A stretch of DNA of 64,000 nt from Flavobacterium sp. SLB02 (lineage in GTDB: Bacteria; Bacteroidota; Bacteroidia; Flavobacteriales; Flavobacteriaceae). Of the stretch, positions 24,521-32,970 are shown one piece after another. Where the stretch lies: NCBI RefSeq assembly GCF_009664855.1, contig NZ_CP045928.1, forward strand, positions 186,001 to 250,000, given 5' to 3'. A model generated the notes under the pieces. It was not told the origin of the DNA and did no database searches. It was given only the letters and a program-made list of their open reading frames with translations. The stretch's first letter is position 1. Each line of letters starts with the position of its first letter. The position numbers and the translations under genes are program-made.

Positions 24521-24541
24521 AAAAATAATGAGTTCCGGTTT

Positions 24542-25309
24542 TTAGAATAATGAAACTCCTAATTGCATACGGGTATATTTTTCAGCCGGATTCCACATAA
24601 TGCCTGCAAAAACAGGAAGTTTATATTGAAATATCGAAATATCCTTAGAAGCTTTAAAGCCTGCATTGACTATGTTGAAATTATGATCTGTATTCGAAGA
24701 ATATAGATTTGATTTTCCGTCAAGCGAAAATCCTGCACCTATATAAGTATCTAATGTAATTTGATCATTTTTTATCAACGGATATCCTAACTCTACATAA
24801 GTGGAATATCTGTTTTTATAATCAAGATCAGGTTGTAATTCCTTATCATTTCCATAAAGAATAATATCAGCTTCAATTCGTAAAGGAAATTCCTGAGAAA
24901 AACGATACGAAGTTCTCAAATCGATAAGGTGCGTTGTGGTGTTTTTGTCATAATTAAAAACTTCCGGATGTTCAACATTTGTAGTATTGAACAAATCCCA
25001 AAGACCAATTGTCAGCCCTTTATTTTTGTATTGAACGTAATAATCGACCTCAGTATATTTACCATCAAAACTATTACCACCCCAAACTCCAACCGAAAAG
25101 TTTCGGTTTTTATCAAAGGTATAATGAAGATCTCCCATAGCGGTCATGCTTGGGCTAATGATTAATCCTCTCCAGAGATGACTGGTTGCAAGAGTAACAT
25201 TAAAATTTAATCGGCTTGGCTCTTTACTTATCGTGCTTTCAGGCTTTGTTTCCTGAGCATAGCCAGCTAGTCCTATGATTAATACCATAGAAAGAAAAAT
25301 ATTTTTCAT
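24542..25309 (-). CDS. outer-membrane beta-barrel protein in glp operon
   Basis: 255 residues with a signal peptide (MKNIFLSMVLIIGLAGYAQ) and repeated amphipathic strands rich in aromatic residues (LNFNVTLATSHLWRG, FSVGVWGGNSFDG, EVDYYVQYKNKGLTIGLWDL, THLIDLRTSYRF), ending in a terminal Phe, the classic signature of outer-membrane barrels. The family is not known to me by name. It starts 28 bp after glpF and lies before the operon terminator, so it is probably made with the glycerol uptake proteins. An outer-membrane channel for glycerol or glycerol phosphate is a reasonable guess, but only from position. Confidence 0.75.
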   Translation of the reverse strand: MKNIFLSMVLIIGLAGYAQETKPESTISKEPSRLNFNVTLATSHLWRGLIISPSMTAMGDLHYTFDKNRNFSVGVWGGNSFDGKYTEVDYYVQYKNKGLTIGLWDLFNTTNVEHPEVFNYDKNTTTHLIDLRTSYRFSQEFPLRIEADIILYGNDKELQPDLDYKNRYSTYVELGYPLIKNDQITLDTYIGAGFSLDGKSNLYSSNTDHNFNIVNAGFKASKDISIFQYKLPVFAGIMWNPAEKYTRMQLGVSLF

Positions 25310-25337
25310 GAAATTTTTAGATTAAAAGAAGATGTTG

Positions 25338-26069
25338 TTAATTAAGCGTGAGGTATAATGCAGCAGCCAACGAAGCTCCAATTATTGGGCCTACGATAGG
25401 TATCCAGGCGTATCCCCAGTTGCTAGTTCCTTTTATAGGTAAAATAGCATGCATTATTCTTGGTCCTAAATCCCTTGCAGGGTTTATAGCGTATCCAGTC
25501 GTGCCTCCTAATGAAAGACCAATGGCCCATACGACTATAGCAACAGGAAGTGCGCCTATAGTTCCTAGACCAATTGTTGCTTTGGTATCAGCTGCAATTT
25601 GTAAGCTGGGTCCTGCAATATAGAATATTGAAAAAATCAAAACGAAAGTTGCAATTGCTTCACTTAACAAATTAGAAAAATTGTTTTTGATGGCTGGTCC
25701 TGTAGAAAAACAAGAAAGTTTTGCGCCTTCATCTTCTGTTGCAGCAAAATGGTCTTTATGTGATAACCACACTAAAAAAGCACCTAACATTGCCCCAATC
25801 ATTTCACCAAGGATATAAGTAGGAACTAAATCCCAGCTAAACTTTCCTATCAGTGCCAATCCAAGAGTAACCACAGGATTTAAATGTGCCCCGCTAGTAG
25901 GTCCTGCAATAGTTACACCTACAAAAACGGCAAATGCCCACGCGCTGGTAATTACAATCCAACCTGAACTGTTTCCGTTCGTACCTTTAAGATTGACGTT
26001 TGCAACAACGCCATTTCCTAATAAAATCATTACCATTGTACCTAAAATTTCTGCTATAAAGGGAGTCAT
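25338..26069 (-). CDS. glpF: glycerol uptake facilitator (aquaglyceroporin)
   Basis: 243 residues with six helices and two half-helix NPA-type motifs: HLNPVVTLG in the first half (NPV, a common variant) and AINPARDLG in the second. The Asp after NPAR is the signature of glycerol-conducting members rather than strict water channels. It lies 12 bp after glpK and allows glycerol diffusion across the inner membrane, with trapping by GlpK. Confidence 0.93.
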   Translation of the reverse strand: MTPFIAEILGTMVMILLGNGVVANVNLKGTNGNSSGWIVITSAWAFAVFVGVTIAGPTSGAHLNPVVTLGLALIGKFSWDLVPTYILGEMIGAMLGAFLVWLSHKDHFAATEDEGAKLSCFSTGPAIKNNFSNLLSEAIATFVLIFSIFYIAGPSLQIAADTKATIGLGTIGALPVAIVVWAIGLSLGGTTGYAINPARDLGPRIMHAILPIKGTSNWGYAWIPIVGPIIGASLAAALYLTLN

Positions 26070-26081
26070 AATGTATATTTT

Positions 26082-27578
26082 TTAGTCTTCAATCCATTGA
26101 GATGCGCGTCCAACCGCTTTGTTCCAGTTTTTTACCAGATTGTCTACTTTTGGTTTTTCCATTTCTGGAGAAAATACCTTATCTATAGACCATTGCTCTT
26201 TCAAGGCATCCAGATTCTCCCAGTAACCTACAGCAAGTCCTGCAAGATAAGCAGCTCCTAAAGCAGTTGTTTCAAGTGTTTTTGGTCTTGTAACTGTTTT
26301 TTCAAAAATATCTGATTGAAATTGCATCAATAAATTATTTGTTGCAGCTCCTCCGTCAACTCTTAGTTCTTTTCCTTCATCTCCAAAATCTGCTTCCATA
26401 GCTTTTACTAAGTCATTTACCTGATAGGCAATTCCTTCCAAAGTTGCTCTGGCAATATGCGCATTAGTGGTTCCTCTGGTGATGCCAAACATTGCACCTC
26501 TCGCATATTGATCCCAGTATGGAGCTCCTAAACCAGTTAAGGCTGGAACAAAATAAACTCCGCCGTTGTCCGGCACGCTTGCTGCCAGAGATTCGATTTC
26601 TTCTGATGAGTTAATCATTTTTGCTCCGTCTCGTAACCATTGTACAGCTGCACCGCCAACAAAAACACTTCCTTCTAAAGCATAAGTTGTTTTCCCGTTG
26701 ATTTTCCAGGCTACTGTAGTCAATAAATTATTTCTGGAAAGAATAGGTTTTTCGCCGGTATTCATTAGCATAAAACAACCCGTTCCGTAAGTATTTTTTA
26801 CCATCCCAGAACTGGTACACAATTGACCAAAAAGAGCAGCTTGCTGATCTCCGGCAACTCCGGCAATAGGAATTTTTGTTGCAAATAGAGTAGTGCAGGT
26901 TTCTCCGTAAATTTCACTGCTTTCTTTTACTTCAGGCAACATCGCTCTTGGAATATCGAATAATTCTAATAGTTCATTATCCCATTCTAAAGTATGAATA
27001 TTGAATAGTAAAGTTCTGCTGGCATTAGAAACATCGGTCATAAACAACTTACTGCGGGTAAGTTTCCAGATTAGCCACGTATCAACAGTTCCAAAACAAA
27101 GCTTTCCTTCTTCTGCTTTTTTACGTGCTCCGGGAACATTATCCAAAATCCATTTTACTTTTGTTCCGGAGAAATAAGCATCCAGAATTAAGCCTGTTTT
27201 TTTCTGAATCATATCAGCATGGCCTTGTGCTTTTAGTTCGTCACAAAATTTTGCTGTTCTACGATCTTGCCAAACAATGGCATTATAAATAGGTTCACTT
27301 GTTTCCCTGTCCCATACAATAGTAGTTTCACGCTGATTGGTGATTCCAATTGCTGCGACTTCTCTACCTGAGATACCTACTTTTGCAATTACTTCGGCAG
27401 CTGTGCTTATTTGCGAAGACCAGATTTCGTTTGGGTCGTGTTCTACCCATCCTGGTTTTGGGAAAATTTGTTCAAATGGTTTTTGAGAAAGGCTTACGAT
27501 TTCTCCGCCATGATTAAAGAGAATAGCTCTGGAGGAAGTTGTCCCCTGGTCAAGAGCTAAAATTAATTTGTTCTCCAT
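26082..27578 (-). CDS. glpK: glycerol kinase
   Basis: 498 residues, FGGY-family kinase. Visible motifs: [14 protein letters not shown] (phosphate 1), [57 protein letters not shown] and the adenosine motif [19 protein letters not shown]. It phosphorylates glycerol to sn-glycerol 3-phosphate with ATP. It is downstream of glpD by 52 bp and upstream of glpF. Confidence 0.97.
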   Translation of the reverse strand: MENKLILALDQGTTSSRAILFNHGGEIVSLSQKPFEQIFPKPGWVEHDPNEIWSSQISTAAEVIAKVGISGREVAAIGITNQRETTIVWDRETSEPIYNAIVWQDRRTAKFCDELKAQGHADMIQKKTGLILDAYFSGTKVKWILDNVPGARKKAEEGKLCFGTVDTWLIWKLTRSKLFMTDVSNASRTLLFNIHTLEWDNELLELFDIPRAMLPEVKESSEIYGETCTTLFATKIPIAGVAGDQQAALFGQLCTSSGMVKNTYGTGCFMLMNTGEKPILSRNNLLTTVAWKINGKTTYALEGSVFVGGAAVQWLRDGAKMINSSEEIESLAASVPDNGGVYFVPALTGLGAPYWDQYARGAMFGITRGTTNAHIARATLEGIAYQVNDLVKAMEADFGDEGKELRVDGGAATNNLLMQFQSDIFEKTVTRPKTLETTALGAAYLAGLAVGYWENLDALKEQWSIDKVFSPEMEKPKVDNLVKNWNKAVGRASQWIED

Positions 27579-27630
27579 GATTGATAGTATATAATTAAGT
27601 TAATAAAGTTCTATTGAGATTCAGATCGTT

Positions 27631-29208
27631 TTATCGAAATTCTGACAGAAAAAATCCTTTTGAAATATCTTTGAAATTTTCAATTTCCTGAGTTATCCAG
27701 GCTTCGTCATGTCCTAATTCTTTAGCTAATAATCTTGCTACTTTTTCCGAAGACTGAACTGCAGCTCTTGCATCTAAGAATAATAAACGAACACGTCTTG
27801 CCAGAATATCATCTACAGTTCTGGCCATTTCGTATCGAATAGCCCAGGCTACTTCTGCCATTGTAAATTCATGATCAGGATGTACTTTTTCTTTTAATTC
27901 TGGTTCGCTTTGTTGCAATTGGCGTATTTTAGGAATATCAGAACCATAAATATATAAGTGATTTTCTCTGTCTAAAGTTGTGGTAGGCTGATTTCCGTGA
28001 ATAGCAAGATGCTCTGTATTACATCCTTTTGCCGGAATTTTTCTTGTTTTAATGGCTTTGTCTATAATGTCTTCCGCAATTTTTCTGTAAGTGGTCCATT
28101 TTCCACCTGTTATCGTGATTAAACCAGTTTCAGAAACTATGATTTTATGGCTTCTTGATACTTCTTTGGTGCTTTTTCCTTCTTCTTCCGGAGCAGCTAA
28201 AGGACGCAGACCTGCAAAAACAGACAGAACGTCGGCTCTGGTTGGTTTTTTTGCTAAAAAGCGTTGTGCTGTTTCCAGTACAAATTCAATTTCGGTTTCT
28301 AAGGCAATAGGCTCTAAGCTTTGTTTTTTGATTAAGGTATCTGTTGTTCCTACTACGATTCGGTTATGCCATGGCACAGCAAACAAAACTCTTCCATCAC
28401 TTGTTTTAGGAATCATTAACGCATGGTCGCCAGGTAAAAATGATTTATCAAACACCAGGTGAATTCCCTGACTTGGAACGATATATTTTTTATAAACAGT
28501 ATCGTTTAGTTTCATTATTGCATTGGTAAAAACTCCCGTTGCATTTATAATAGCAGATCCTTTTAAATCGTATTTGTCTCCAGTTTCCTGATCCAGCACC
28601 TGAACACCGGTAACCTGATTGTTATCGTCTTTTAATAAGTTGACAACTTTACAGTAATTTATAATACAAGCGCCTTTTTCTGCTGCAGTCTGAGCAATAT
28701 TTATGGCAAGACGTGAATCATCAAATTGTCCGTCATGATAAATAACACCGCTTGATAAACCTTTTTCTTCTACGTTAGGAAGCATTTCGATTGTTTTTCT
28801 TTTCGAAATGTATTTTGAACGGCCTAAACTTAAACGTCCGGCTAGTAAATCATAAATAGTTAAACCTATGGTATAAAAATAACCGCCCCACCAATTGTAA
28901 TTTGGAATTACAAAAGATTGGTTTTTAACCAGGTGACCGGCATTTTGTGCCATTAAACCTCTTTCTTTAAGAGCTTCTTTTACTAAGTGCACATCTCCTT
29001 GTTCTAAGTAACGTACGCCGCCATGCACTAATTTTGTACTTCTGCTTGAAGTTCCTTTGGCGAAATCTACTGCTTCGACCAAAATTGTTTTGTAGCCTCT
29101 GCTTGCTGCATCAAGAGCTGTTCCCAGACCGCTTGCTCCGCCTCCTATTACAATTACATCCCACTTTTCAGTGTCTTTTAGTTTCGATAACTGTTCTGAA
29201 CGTTTCAT
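27631..29208 (-). CDS. glpD: aerobic glycerol-3-phosphate dehydrogenase
   Basis: 525 residues. The FAD-binding Rossmann motif VIVIGGGASGLGTALDAASRG lies at residues 19-39, followed by GTSSRSTKLVHGGVRYLEQ and the C-terminal GlpD domain (FTMAEVAWAIRYEMARTVDDILARRVR). It oxidises glycerol 3-phosphate to dihydroxyacetone phosphate at the membrane, feeding electrons to menaquinone. It is the first gene of the glp operon, with promoter and repeat operator directly upstream. Confidence 0.96.
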   Translation of the reverse strand: MKRSEQLSKLKDTEKWDVIVIGGGASGLGTALDAASRGYKTILVEAVDFAKGTSSRSTKLVHGGVRYLEQGDVHLVKEALKERGLMAQNAGHLVKNQSFVIPNYNWWGGYFYTIGLTIYDLLAGRLSLGRSKYISKRKTIEMLPNVEEKGLSSGVIYHDGQFDDSRLAINIAQTAAEKGACIINYCKVVNLLKDDNNQVTGVQVLDQETGDKYDLKGSAIINATGVFTNAIMKLNDTVYKKYIVPSQGIHLVFDKSFLPGDHALMIPKTSDGRVLFAVPWHNRIVVGTTDTLIKKQSLEPIALETEIEFVLETAQRFLAKKPTRADVLSVFAGLRPLAAPEEEGKSTKEVSRSHKIIVSETGLITITGGKWTTYRKIAEDIIDKAIKTRKIPAKGCNTEHLAIHGNQPTTTLDRENHLYIYGSDIPKIRQLQQSEPELKEKVHPDHEFTMAEVAWAIRYEMARTVDDILARRVRLLFLDARAAVQSSEKVARLLAKELGHDEAWITQEIENFKDISKGFFLSEFR

Positions 29209-29254
29209 ATAGTGTTTGTTTTTGTTTCTTTTTCTGTTTTTTATTTCTTTAAAG

Positions 29255-29262
29255 CAAAATTA
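29255..29262 (-). promoter_or_regulatory. glp operon promoter -7 box (TAATTTTG)
   Basis: On the minus strand the bases read TAATTTTG, a perfect TAnnTTTG element 46 bp before the glpD ATG. The tandem GAAACTAAA repeat lies immediately upstream of it. Confidence 0.6.
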
Positions 29263-29264
29263 AT

Positions 29265-29284
29265 GAAACTAAACGAAACTAAAG
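29265..29284. promoter_or_regulatory. tandem direct repeat, probable GlpR operator
   Basis: GAAACTAAAC followed directly by GAAACTAAAG, two 10-bp repeats with nine identities. It lies between the glpD -7 box and the divergent glpR promoter. Repeated TTTCGTTT-type words are known operators of DeoR-family repressors, and GlpR is encoded next to it. Confidence 0.55.
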
Positions 29285-29303
29285 TAATAGAATAAGGTTT
29301 TTT

Positions 29304-29330
29304 TTGAATTATTTTTTTATCGTACATTTA
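29304..29330 (+). promoter_or_regulatory. glpR promoter (TTG-N16-TACATTTA)
   Basis: TTG at 29304-29306 and TACATTTA at 29323-29330 are separated by 16 bp and lie 33 bp before the glpR start codon. It is one mismatch from TAnnTTTG. Confidence 0.5.
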
Positions 29331-29363
29331 TACCTTCAAAAATCTTAATATTATCAGGCTATT

Positions 29364-30134
29364 ATGGTTATTATAAATAAAAGACAAGAAGAAATACTTA
29401 AAGAACTGGATAAAAACGGACATGTAAATGTGGCCGATTTATGTGAAATTCTAAATGTTTCAACCGTAACGATACGAAAGGATTTGAATTTTTTAGAAAA
29501 TGAGAAACTGCTCCACCGTACCCATGGCGGTGCCAGTAAACAGCCTATTTATGCTTTCGAAAGAGATTTAAGTGATAAAGAAGGTTTGCAGGTAGAGCAA
29601 AAAAAACAGATAGCAAAAGAAGCTTTAAAGTATATTAATAATTTCGATTATATCATATTGGGTTCAGGATCTAATGTTCATTATCTGGCACAAATTATTT
29701 CGGGATTTCAGAAATTAACAGTGATTACGCCTTCTTTAAAGGTGTCTTTAGAATTGAGTAAGGAGCCAAATGTGGATACAATTCAATTGGGTGGTGATGT
29801 TCGTAAGAGCTCAAACTCGGCGGTTGGTCCTATATCGGAAGCAATTTTGAGCCAGTTTTCCTGTAATAAATTGTTTTTAGGAGCTGACGGACTTCATTTA
29901 GATTTTGGATTAAGTACTTCAAATGCATTAGAAGCGCATCTTAATCAAGCCATGATTTCGGTCGCGGAAAAGGTTATTATCTTGGTCGATTCTACAAAAA
30001 TGAATGTGAGAGGTTTTGGTAAAATATGTAATTTGGATAAGATCGATGTTTTGATTACCGATGATGGGATCGATATCGAAACCAAAACGAAACTAGAAGA
30101 AATGGGAGTAGAGGTTATAATTGCCTCAAAATAG
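29364..30134 (+). CDS. glpR: DeoR-family repressor of glycerol metabolism
   Basis: 256 residues. The N-terminal DeoR winged helix is present (RQEEILKELDKNGHVNVADL, then VSTVTIRKDLNFLENEKLLHRTHGGA), followed by a DeoRC sugar-phosphate-sensing domain (ILGSGSNVHYLAQ, TPSLKVSLELS, QLGGDVRKSSNSAVGP, FLGADGLH, VILVDSTKMN). Divergent orientation to glpDKF with an intervening tandem repeat points to control of that operon, with glycerol 3-phosphate the likely inducer by analogy with E. coli GlpR. The assignment to glycerol rests on context. Confidence 0.88.
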   Translation: MVIINKRQEEILKELDKNGHVNVADLCEILNVSTVTIRKDLNFLENEKLLHRTHGGASKQPIYAFERDLSDKEGLQVEQKKQIAKEALKYINNFDYIILGSGSNVHYLAQIISGFQKLTVITPSLKVSLELSKEPNVDTIQLGGDVRKSSNSAVGPISEAILSQFSCNKLFLGADGLHLDFGLSTSNALEAHLNQAMISVAEKVIILVDSTKMNVRGFGKICNLDKIDVLITDDGIDIETKTKLEEMGVEVIIASK

Positions 30135-30195
30135 TTTTTTTCTACAGATTAGAAAGAAAGAAACGTCTAGTTTTTTTAAAATTTCTAGTTTACTC

Positions 30196-30317
30196 GTTCG
30201 CGTGAGGGATAAGAGCTGGCTGCCGAAGCAGTGCGGATAGCCTGACAGCATGCCGATAAGAGGGCGTATAAGCGCAAAGTATATTTGTCCTCTTATCGGG
30301 ATGGTGGCACGCCCAGT
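30196..30317 (+). repeat. interspersed hairpin element E, copy 4 (long form)
   Basis: Contains GTGAGGGATAAGAGC, hairpin CTGCCGAAGCAG, GCGGATAGCC, then a second hairpin with stem CCGATAAGAGG / CCTCTTATCGG (30253-30263 and 30289-30299), and ends in CACGCCCA. The boxes match copies 1 to 3. It follows glpR at the 3' side. Confidence 0.75.
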
Positions 30318-30337
30318 TTAATTTTAGATTTCTGAAT

Positions 30338-31111
30338 TTACTCGCTTAAGTATTTTTCGATGTGGGTAAATAGTGTTTTTCGTTCTTCGGTTGTTGCGTC
30401 ATTATCCATATCACTATGGTTGATCGGGGTGAACTGAACCGTCATTCCGTATTTTTTCTGTTCTTGCTCGTTGGGTAACACGCCTTCGTCTGCAGCATAG
30501 TTTTTAGAGCGCAACGTGTATATTATAGGATGCTTAAATCTTGGAAGAGGCATTCTTCGATTGTCCATTGTGATTATTTTATAAACCAGCTTAGGATATT
30601 TGGTAGCAAATAAAGCTGTCATGTCTCCACCGTTCGAATGGCCAATTAGTGTTAGGTGCTTGAAATCTAATTCGGGATTGATTGTTTTGAATTCGTTTAA
30701 AACATAAAGAATGTTTTCTGTACCTCGTTCCCAATTTGGTCTTCTTGTAACTTTTAGATCTCCTTCCATTGCCAAAAGATCATCTGTAGGTAATTCGTGC
30801 TGAATGCTGATAACGAAATATCCTTGCGATGCTAAATGTTCTGTTAAGTAAGAATAAATTTTATTGTCTCCGCCTTTATTTTCTCCGTATCCGTGACTGA
30901 AAATTATCACCTGCTGGTTGTTTATTTTCGTATCAGATTTTGGATGATACATTGCGACCGGAATTTTGCGGTTTCTGGATTTATCAAATAACTCTAAACT
31001 ATCAAGCTGAATATCATAGGTTTTATTTGATGTGTGAACTGTTGATTTTTTAGTATTGGAGCAACTTATTAAAAATAAGGATAATAAAATCTGAAAATAT
31101 ATTTTGTTCAT
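30338..31111 (-). CDS. alpha/beta-hydrolase lipoprotein
   Basis: 257 residues. The lipobox LFLISC puts Cys17 at the mature N-terminus, so it is membrane-anchored. The fold markers are VIIFSHGYGENKGGDNKIYSY (oxyanion region), the nucleophile elbow GHSNGG at about residue 158, an Asp in the KIITMDNR strand and His in INHSDMDND near the end. A carboxylesterase or thioesterase is likely; the substrate is unknown. It stands alone, downstream of the sulfur operon terminator. Confidence 0.82.
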   Translation of the reverse strand: MNKIYFQILLSLFLISCSNTKKSTVHTSNKTYDIQLDSLELFDKSRNRKIPVAMYHPKSDTKINNQQVIIFSHGYGENKGGDNKIYSYLTEHLASQGYFVISIQHELPTDDLLAMEGDLKVTRRPNWERGTENILYVLNEFKTINPELDFKHLTLIGHSNGGDMTALFATKYPKLVYKIITMDNRRMPLPRFKHPIIYTLRSKNYAADEGVLPNEQEQKKYGMTVQFTPINHSDMDNDATTEERKTLFTHIEKYLSE

Positions 31112-31135
31112 TTTTTTTGATACGCTTTTAATAAG

Positions 31136-31172
31136 AAACCCGACAGTTTTTTGAATTCTGCCGGGTTTGATT
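31136..31172. terminator. terminator of the sulfur/GNAT operon
   Basis: Stem AAACCCGACAG / CTGCCGGGTTT (31136-31146 and 31158-31168) with one wobble position on the minus transcript. It lies 25 bp after the GNAT stop. Confidence 0.75.
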
Positions 31173-31196
31173 TGTAATTATGAGATTGTATATTTT

Positions 31197-31718
31197 TTAA
31201 GCTAGCTTTTTTTCGAAAGCTTTTCGGGCTGCTCCTCTAAAATAGACTTCGCCACAATAGGTATATTCTAATCGTTCTAAAATTTTAAGCATAGGCACAT
31301 TGTCAAAGTTGGTGTCTACTTTTATGCTATGAATATTTTTTTCGAGGCATAAACCTTCTATGTTTTTAAAAAGCTTTGTTGCAATACCTTTTCCTTTTGC
31401 CCATTTTGATACGGCTACGCGATGTACAACGCCATAATCTCCATTGGTAAGCCATTCGCATTCTATGTCTTCGTAAGCGGGTTCTTTGTCGAATATAATG
31501 GCAGAATAAGATAAAATGGTTTCGTTTTCTGTAAGTACATATCCGTAACCATTATTTATATCGTTGGTAATGCTAAGTTCGTTAGGATAACCATCTTGCC
31601 ATTGTGAACTTCCTTCCTGACGTCTTTGTTCGATGGCATCTTGTATGATGGTCCAGATAACTGGCAAGTCTGTAATATTCGCTTTTCTTAATAGTAGTTG
31701 TTCTGTTGTGTTGCTCAT
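31197..31718 (-). CDS. GNAT-family N-acetyltransferase
   Basis: 173 residues. Motif A is VHRVAVSKWAKGKGIATKLFKNIE, and motif B is IKVDTNFDNVPMLKILERLEYTYCGEVYF. The N-terminus (LRKANITDLPVIWTIIQDAI) is typical. It starts 17 bp after the second YedE-type gene, as the last gene before the terminator. The acceptor is unknown; co-expression with the sulfur genes is inferred from spacing. Confidence 0.88.
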   Translation of the reverse strand: MSNTTEQLLLRKANITDLPVIWTIIQDAIEQRRQEGSSQWQDGYPNELSITNDINNGYGYVLTENETILSYSAIIFDKEPAYEDIECEWLTNGDYGVVHRVAVSKWAKGKGIATKLFKNIEGLCLEKNIHSIKVDTNFDNVPMLKILERLEYTYCGEVYFRGAARKAFEKKLA

Positions 31719-31735
31719 TTTTTATGTATTAAATC

Positions 31736-32215
31736 TTAATGAGGAAGTTTGTCTTTGAAATAACCGTAAACCCAGGTTCCTAAAATGGCACTTACTAAAG
31801 TAACTGCAATTACAGTAACTCCAGTCCCAATTTGAGCGAAAAGTGGTCCGGGACAAGCTCCCGTGATTGCCCAGCCGAAACCGAATAATAATCCGCCATA
31901 AATTTGTCCTTTGTTGAAAGTTTTAGGCTGGATTTCGATTTTTTCTCCCTGAAGGGTTTTGATATTGAATCTTTTTATGATCTGAACGGATATAACTCCA
32001 ACGACAACCGCGCTGCCAATTACGCCATACATAAAGAAAGATTGCAATTGAAACATTTCCTGAATTCGGTACCAGCTGATGATTTCGGCTTTTACGAATA
32101 CGATTCCAAAAACGATTCCTACCAGCATGTATTTAAGATTCGAGAATCCTGAATCTTTTATCTGACTTCCGTTGGTTCCTTCTGTATCTGTATTTTTATT
32201 TTCTAAATTATTCAT
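31736..32215 (-). CDS. YeeE/YedE-type transport protein, second half (DUF6691)
   Basis: 159 residues with four helices. The key motif GWAITGACPGPLFAQIG carries the conserved Cys of the YedE/TsuA thiosulfate-transport family, and GIVFGIVFVKAEIISWYRI is the matching N-terminal motif. Together with the gene upstream it forms a split version of a full-length YeeE protein. The substrate is likely thiosulfate or another sulfur species, by family. Confidence 0.88.
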   Translation of the reverse strand: MNNLENKNTDTEGTNGSQIKDSGFSNLKYMLVGIVFGIVFVKAEIISWYRIQEMFQLQSFFMYGVIGSAVVVGVISVQIIKRFNIKTLQGEKIEIQPKTFNKGQIYGGLLFGFGWAITGACPGPLFAQIGTGVTVIAVTLVSAILGTWVYGYFKDKLPH

Positions 32216-32225
32216 TTTTGAAATT

Positions 32226-32795
32226 TTAAAGTGAAAGAATATAAGGCAAAATCAAATTGGCCATAATAAAACCGCCAATCATAAAACAGATCGTAGCGAC
32301 TAATGAAGGCCATTGCAAATTTGAAATTCCCATAATCGCATGTCCGCTTGTACAACCGCCGGCATAACGCGTTCCAAAACCAACTAAAAATCCTCCAACA
32401 ACAATCATAATGAATCCGCGAAGCGTGAATAGACTTTCCCAAGAGAAAAGTTGTTTTGGCAATAATCCCGAATGATCGGTGATCCCGTAAGTAGCTAATT
32501 GCTCCGAAAGTTGGGGTGAGATTTCGACCGGATTTGGATTGGCCAGAAAATAGGCAGCGATCACTCCGCCAAGGAAAATTCCGAAAACGAAAAATAAATT
32601 CCAGCTTTCTTTTTTCCAGTCGTATTTAAAAAACGAAATATTGGCCGGAATACAAGCCGCGCAAATATGACGAAGGGAAGAACTAATCCCGAAAGATTTG
32701 TTTCCGATAATCAATAAAATAGGAACTGTTAATCCAATTAGCGGGCCTGAAACGTACCAAGGCCAAGGTTCTTTGATGATTTCGATTAGACTCAT
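32226..32795 (-). CDS. YeeE/YedE-type transport protein, first half
   Basis: 189 residues with about five helices. Conserved Cys motifs are [13 protein letters not shown] in the first half and [14 protein letters not shown] in the second, both diagnostic of the YedE/YeeE sulfur transport family. It starts 175 bp after the persulfide dioxygenase and is followed within 10 bp by its partner. Both are inner-membrane proteins that would bring reduced sulfur into the cytoplasm. Confidence 0.9.
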   Translation of the reverse strand: MSLIEIIKEPWPWYVSGPLIGLTVPILLIIGNKSFGISSSLRHICAACIPANISFFKYDWKKESWNLFFVFGIFLGGVIAAYFLANPNPVEISPQLSEQLATYGITDHSGLLPKQLFSWESLFTLRGFIMIVVGGFLVGFGTRYAGGCTSGHAIMGISNLQWPSLVATICFMIGGFIMANLILPYILSL

Positions 32796-32970
32796 GTTTT
32801 AATTTAAAAATTAGATTTTTATTTTTTTACCATTAAGATATTAAGGGGATTAAGAATACCTTGATTAATAAACTTAATGGTAAGAAATTATGTTTAATTT
32901 ATGCTTTTTAAACTTCACTTTTAAAAGCTACCAACTTAATTCTCTTAAAATCTTAATGGTAGAAAAAATC
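32796..32970. repeat. ACCATTAAGATATTAAG inverted repeat
   Basis: Left arm ACCATTAAGATATTAAGG (32829-32846), right arm around 32936-32960 (CTTAATTCTC..ATCTTAATGGT), with a third partial copy AACTTAATGGT at about 32871. The words recur at 40881 and 40962. Confidence 0.65.

Larger units (their letters stand above)
24178..24541. other. intergenic region upstream of marR
   Basis: About 360 bp with no gene. It holds an AT-rich stretch (24190-24360) in which I see nothing specific, a hairpin element of family E on minus (24415-24471), and the terminator of the glycerol operon (24485-24517). Confidence 0.6.

Noticed and set aside
28091..28462. Plus-strand open frame of 123 codons in glpD
   Set aside because: It is antisense to the conserved glpD coding region.
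32212..32442. Minus-strand open frame of 76 codons within the first YedE gene
   Set aside because: It is an alternative frame of the conserved transporter gene on the same strand.
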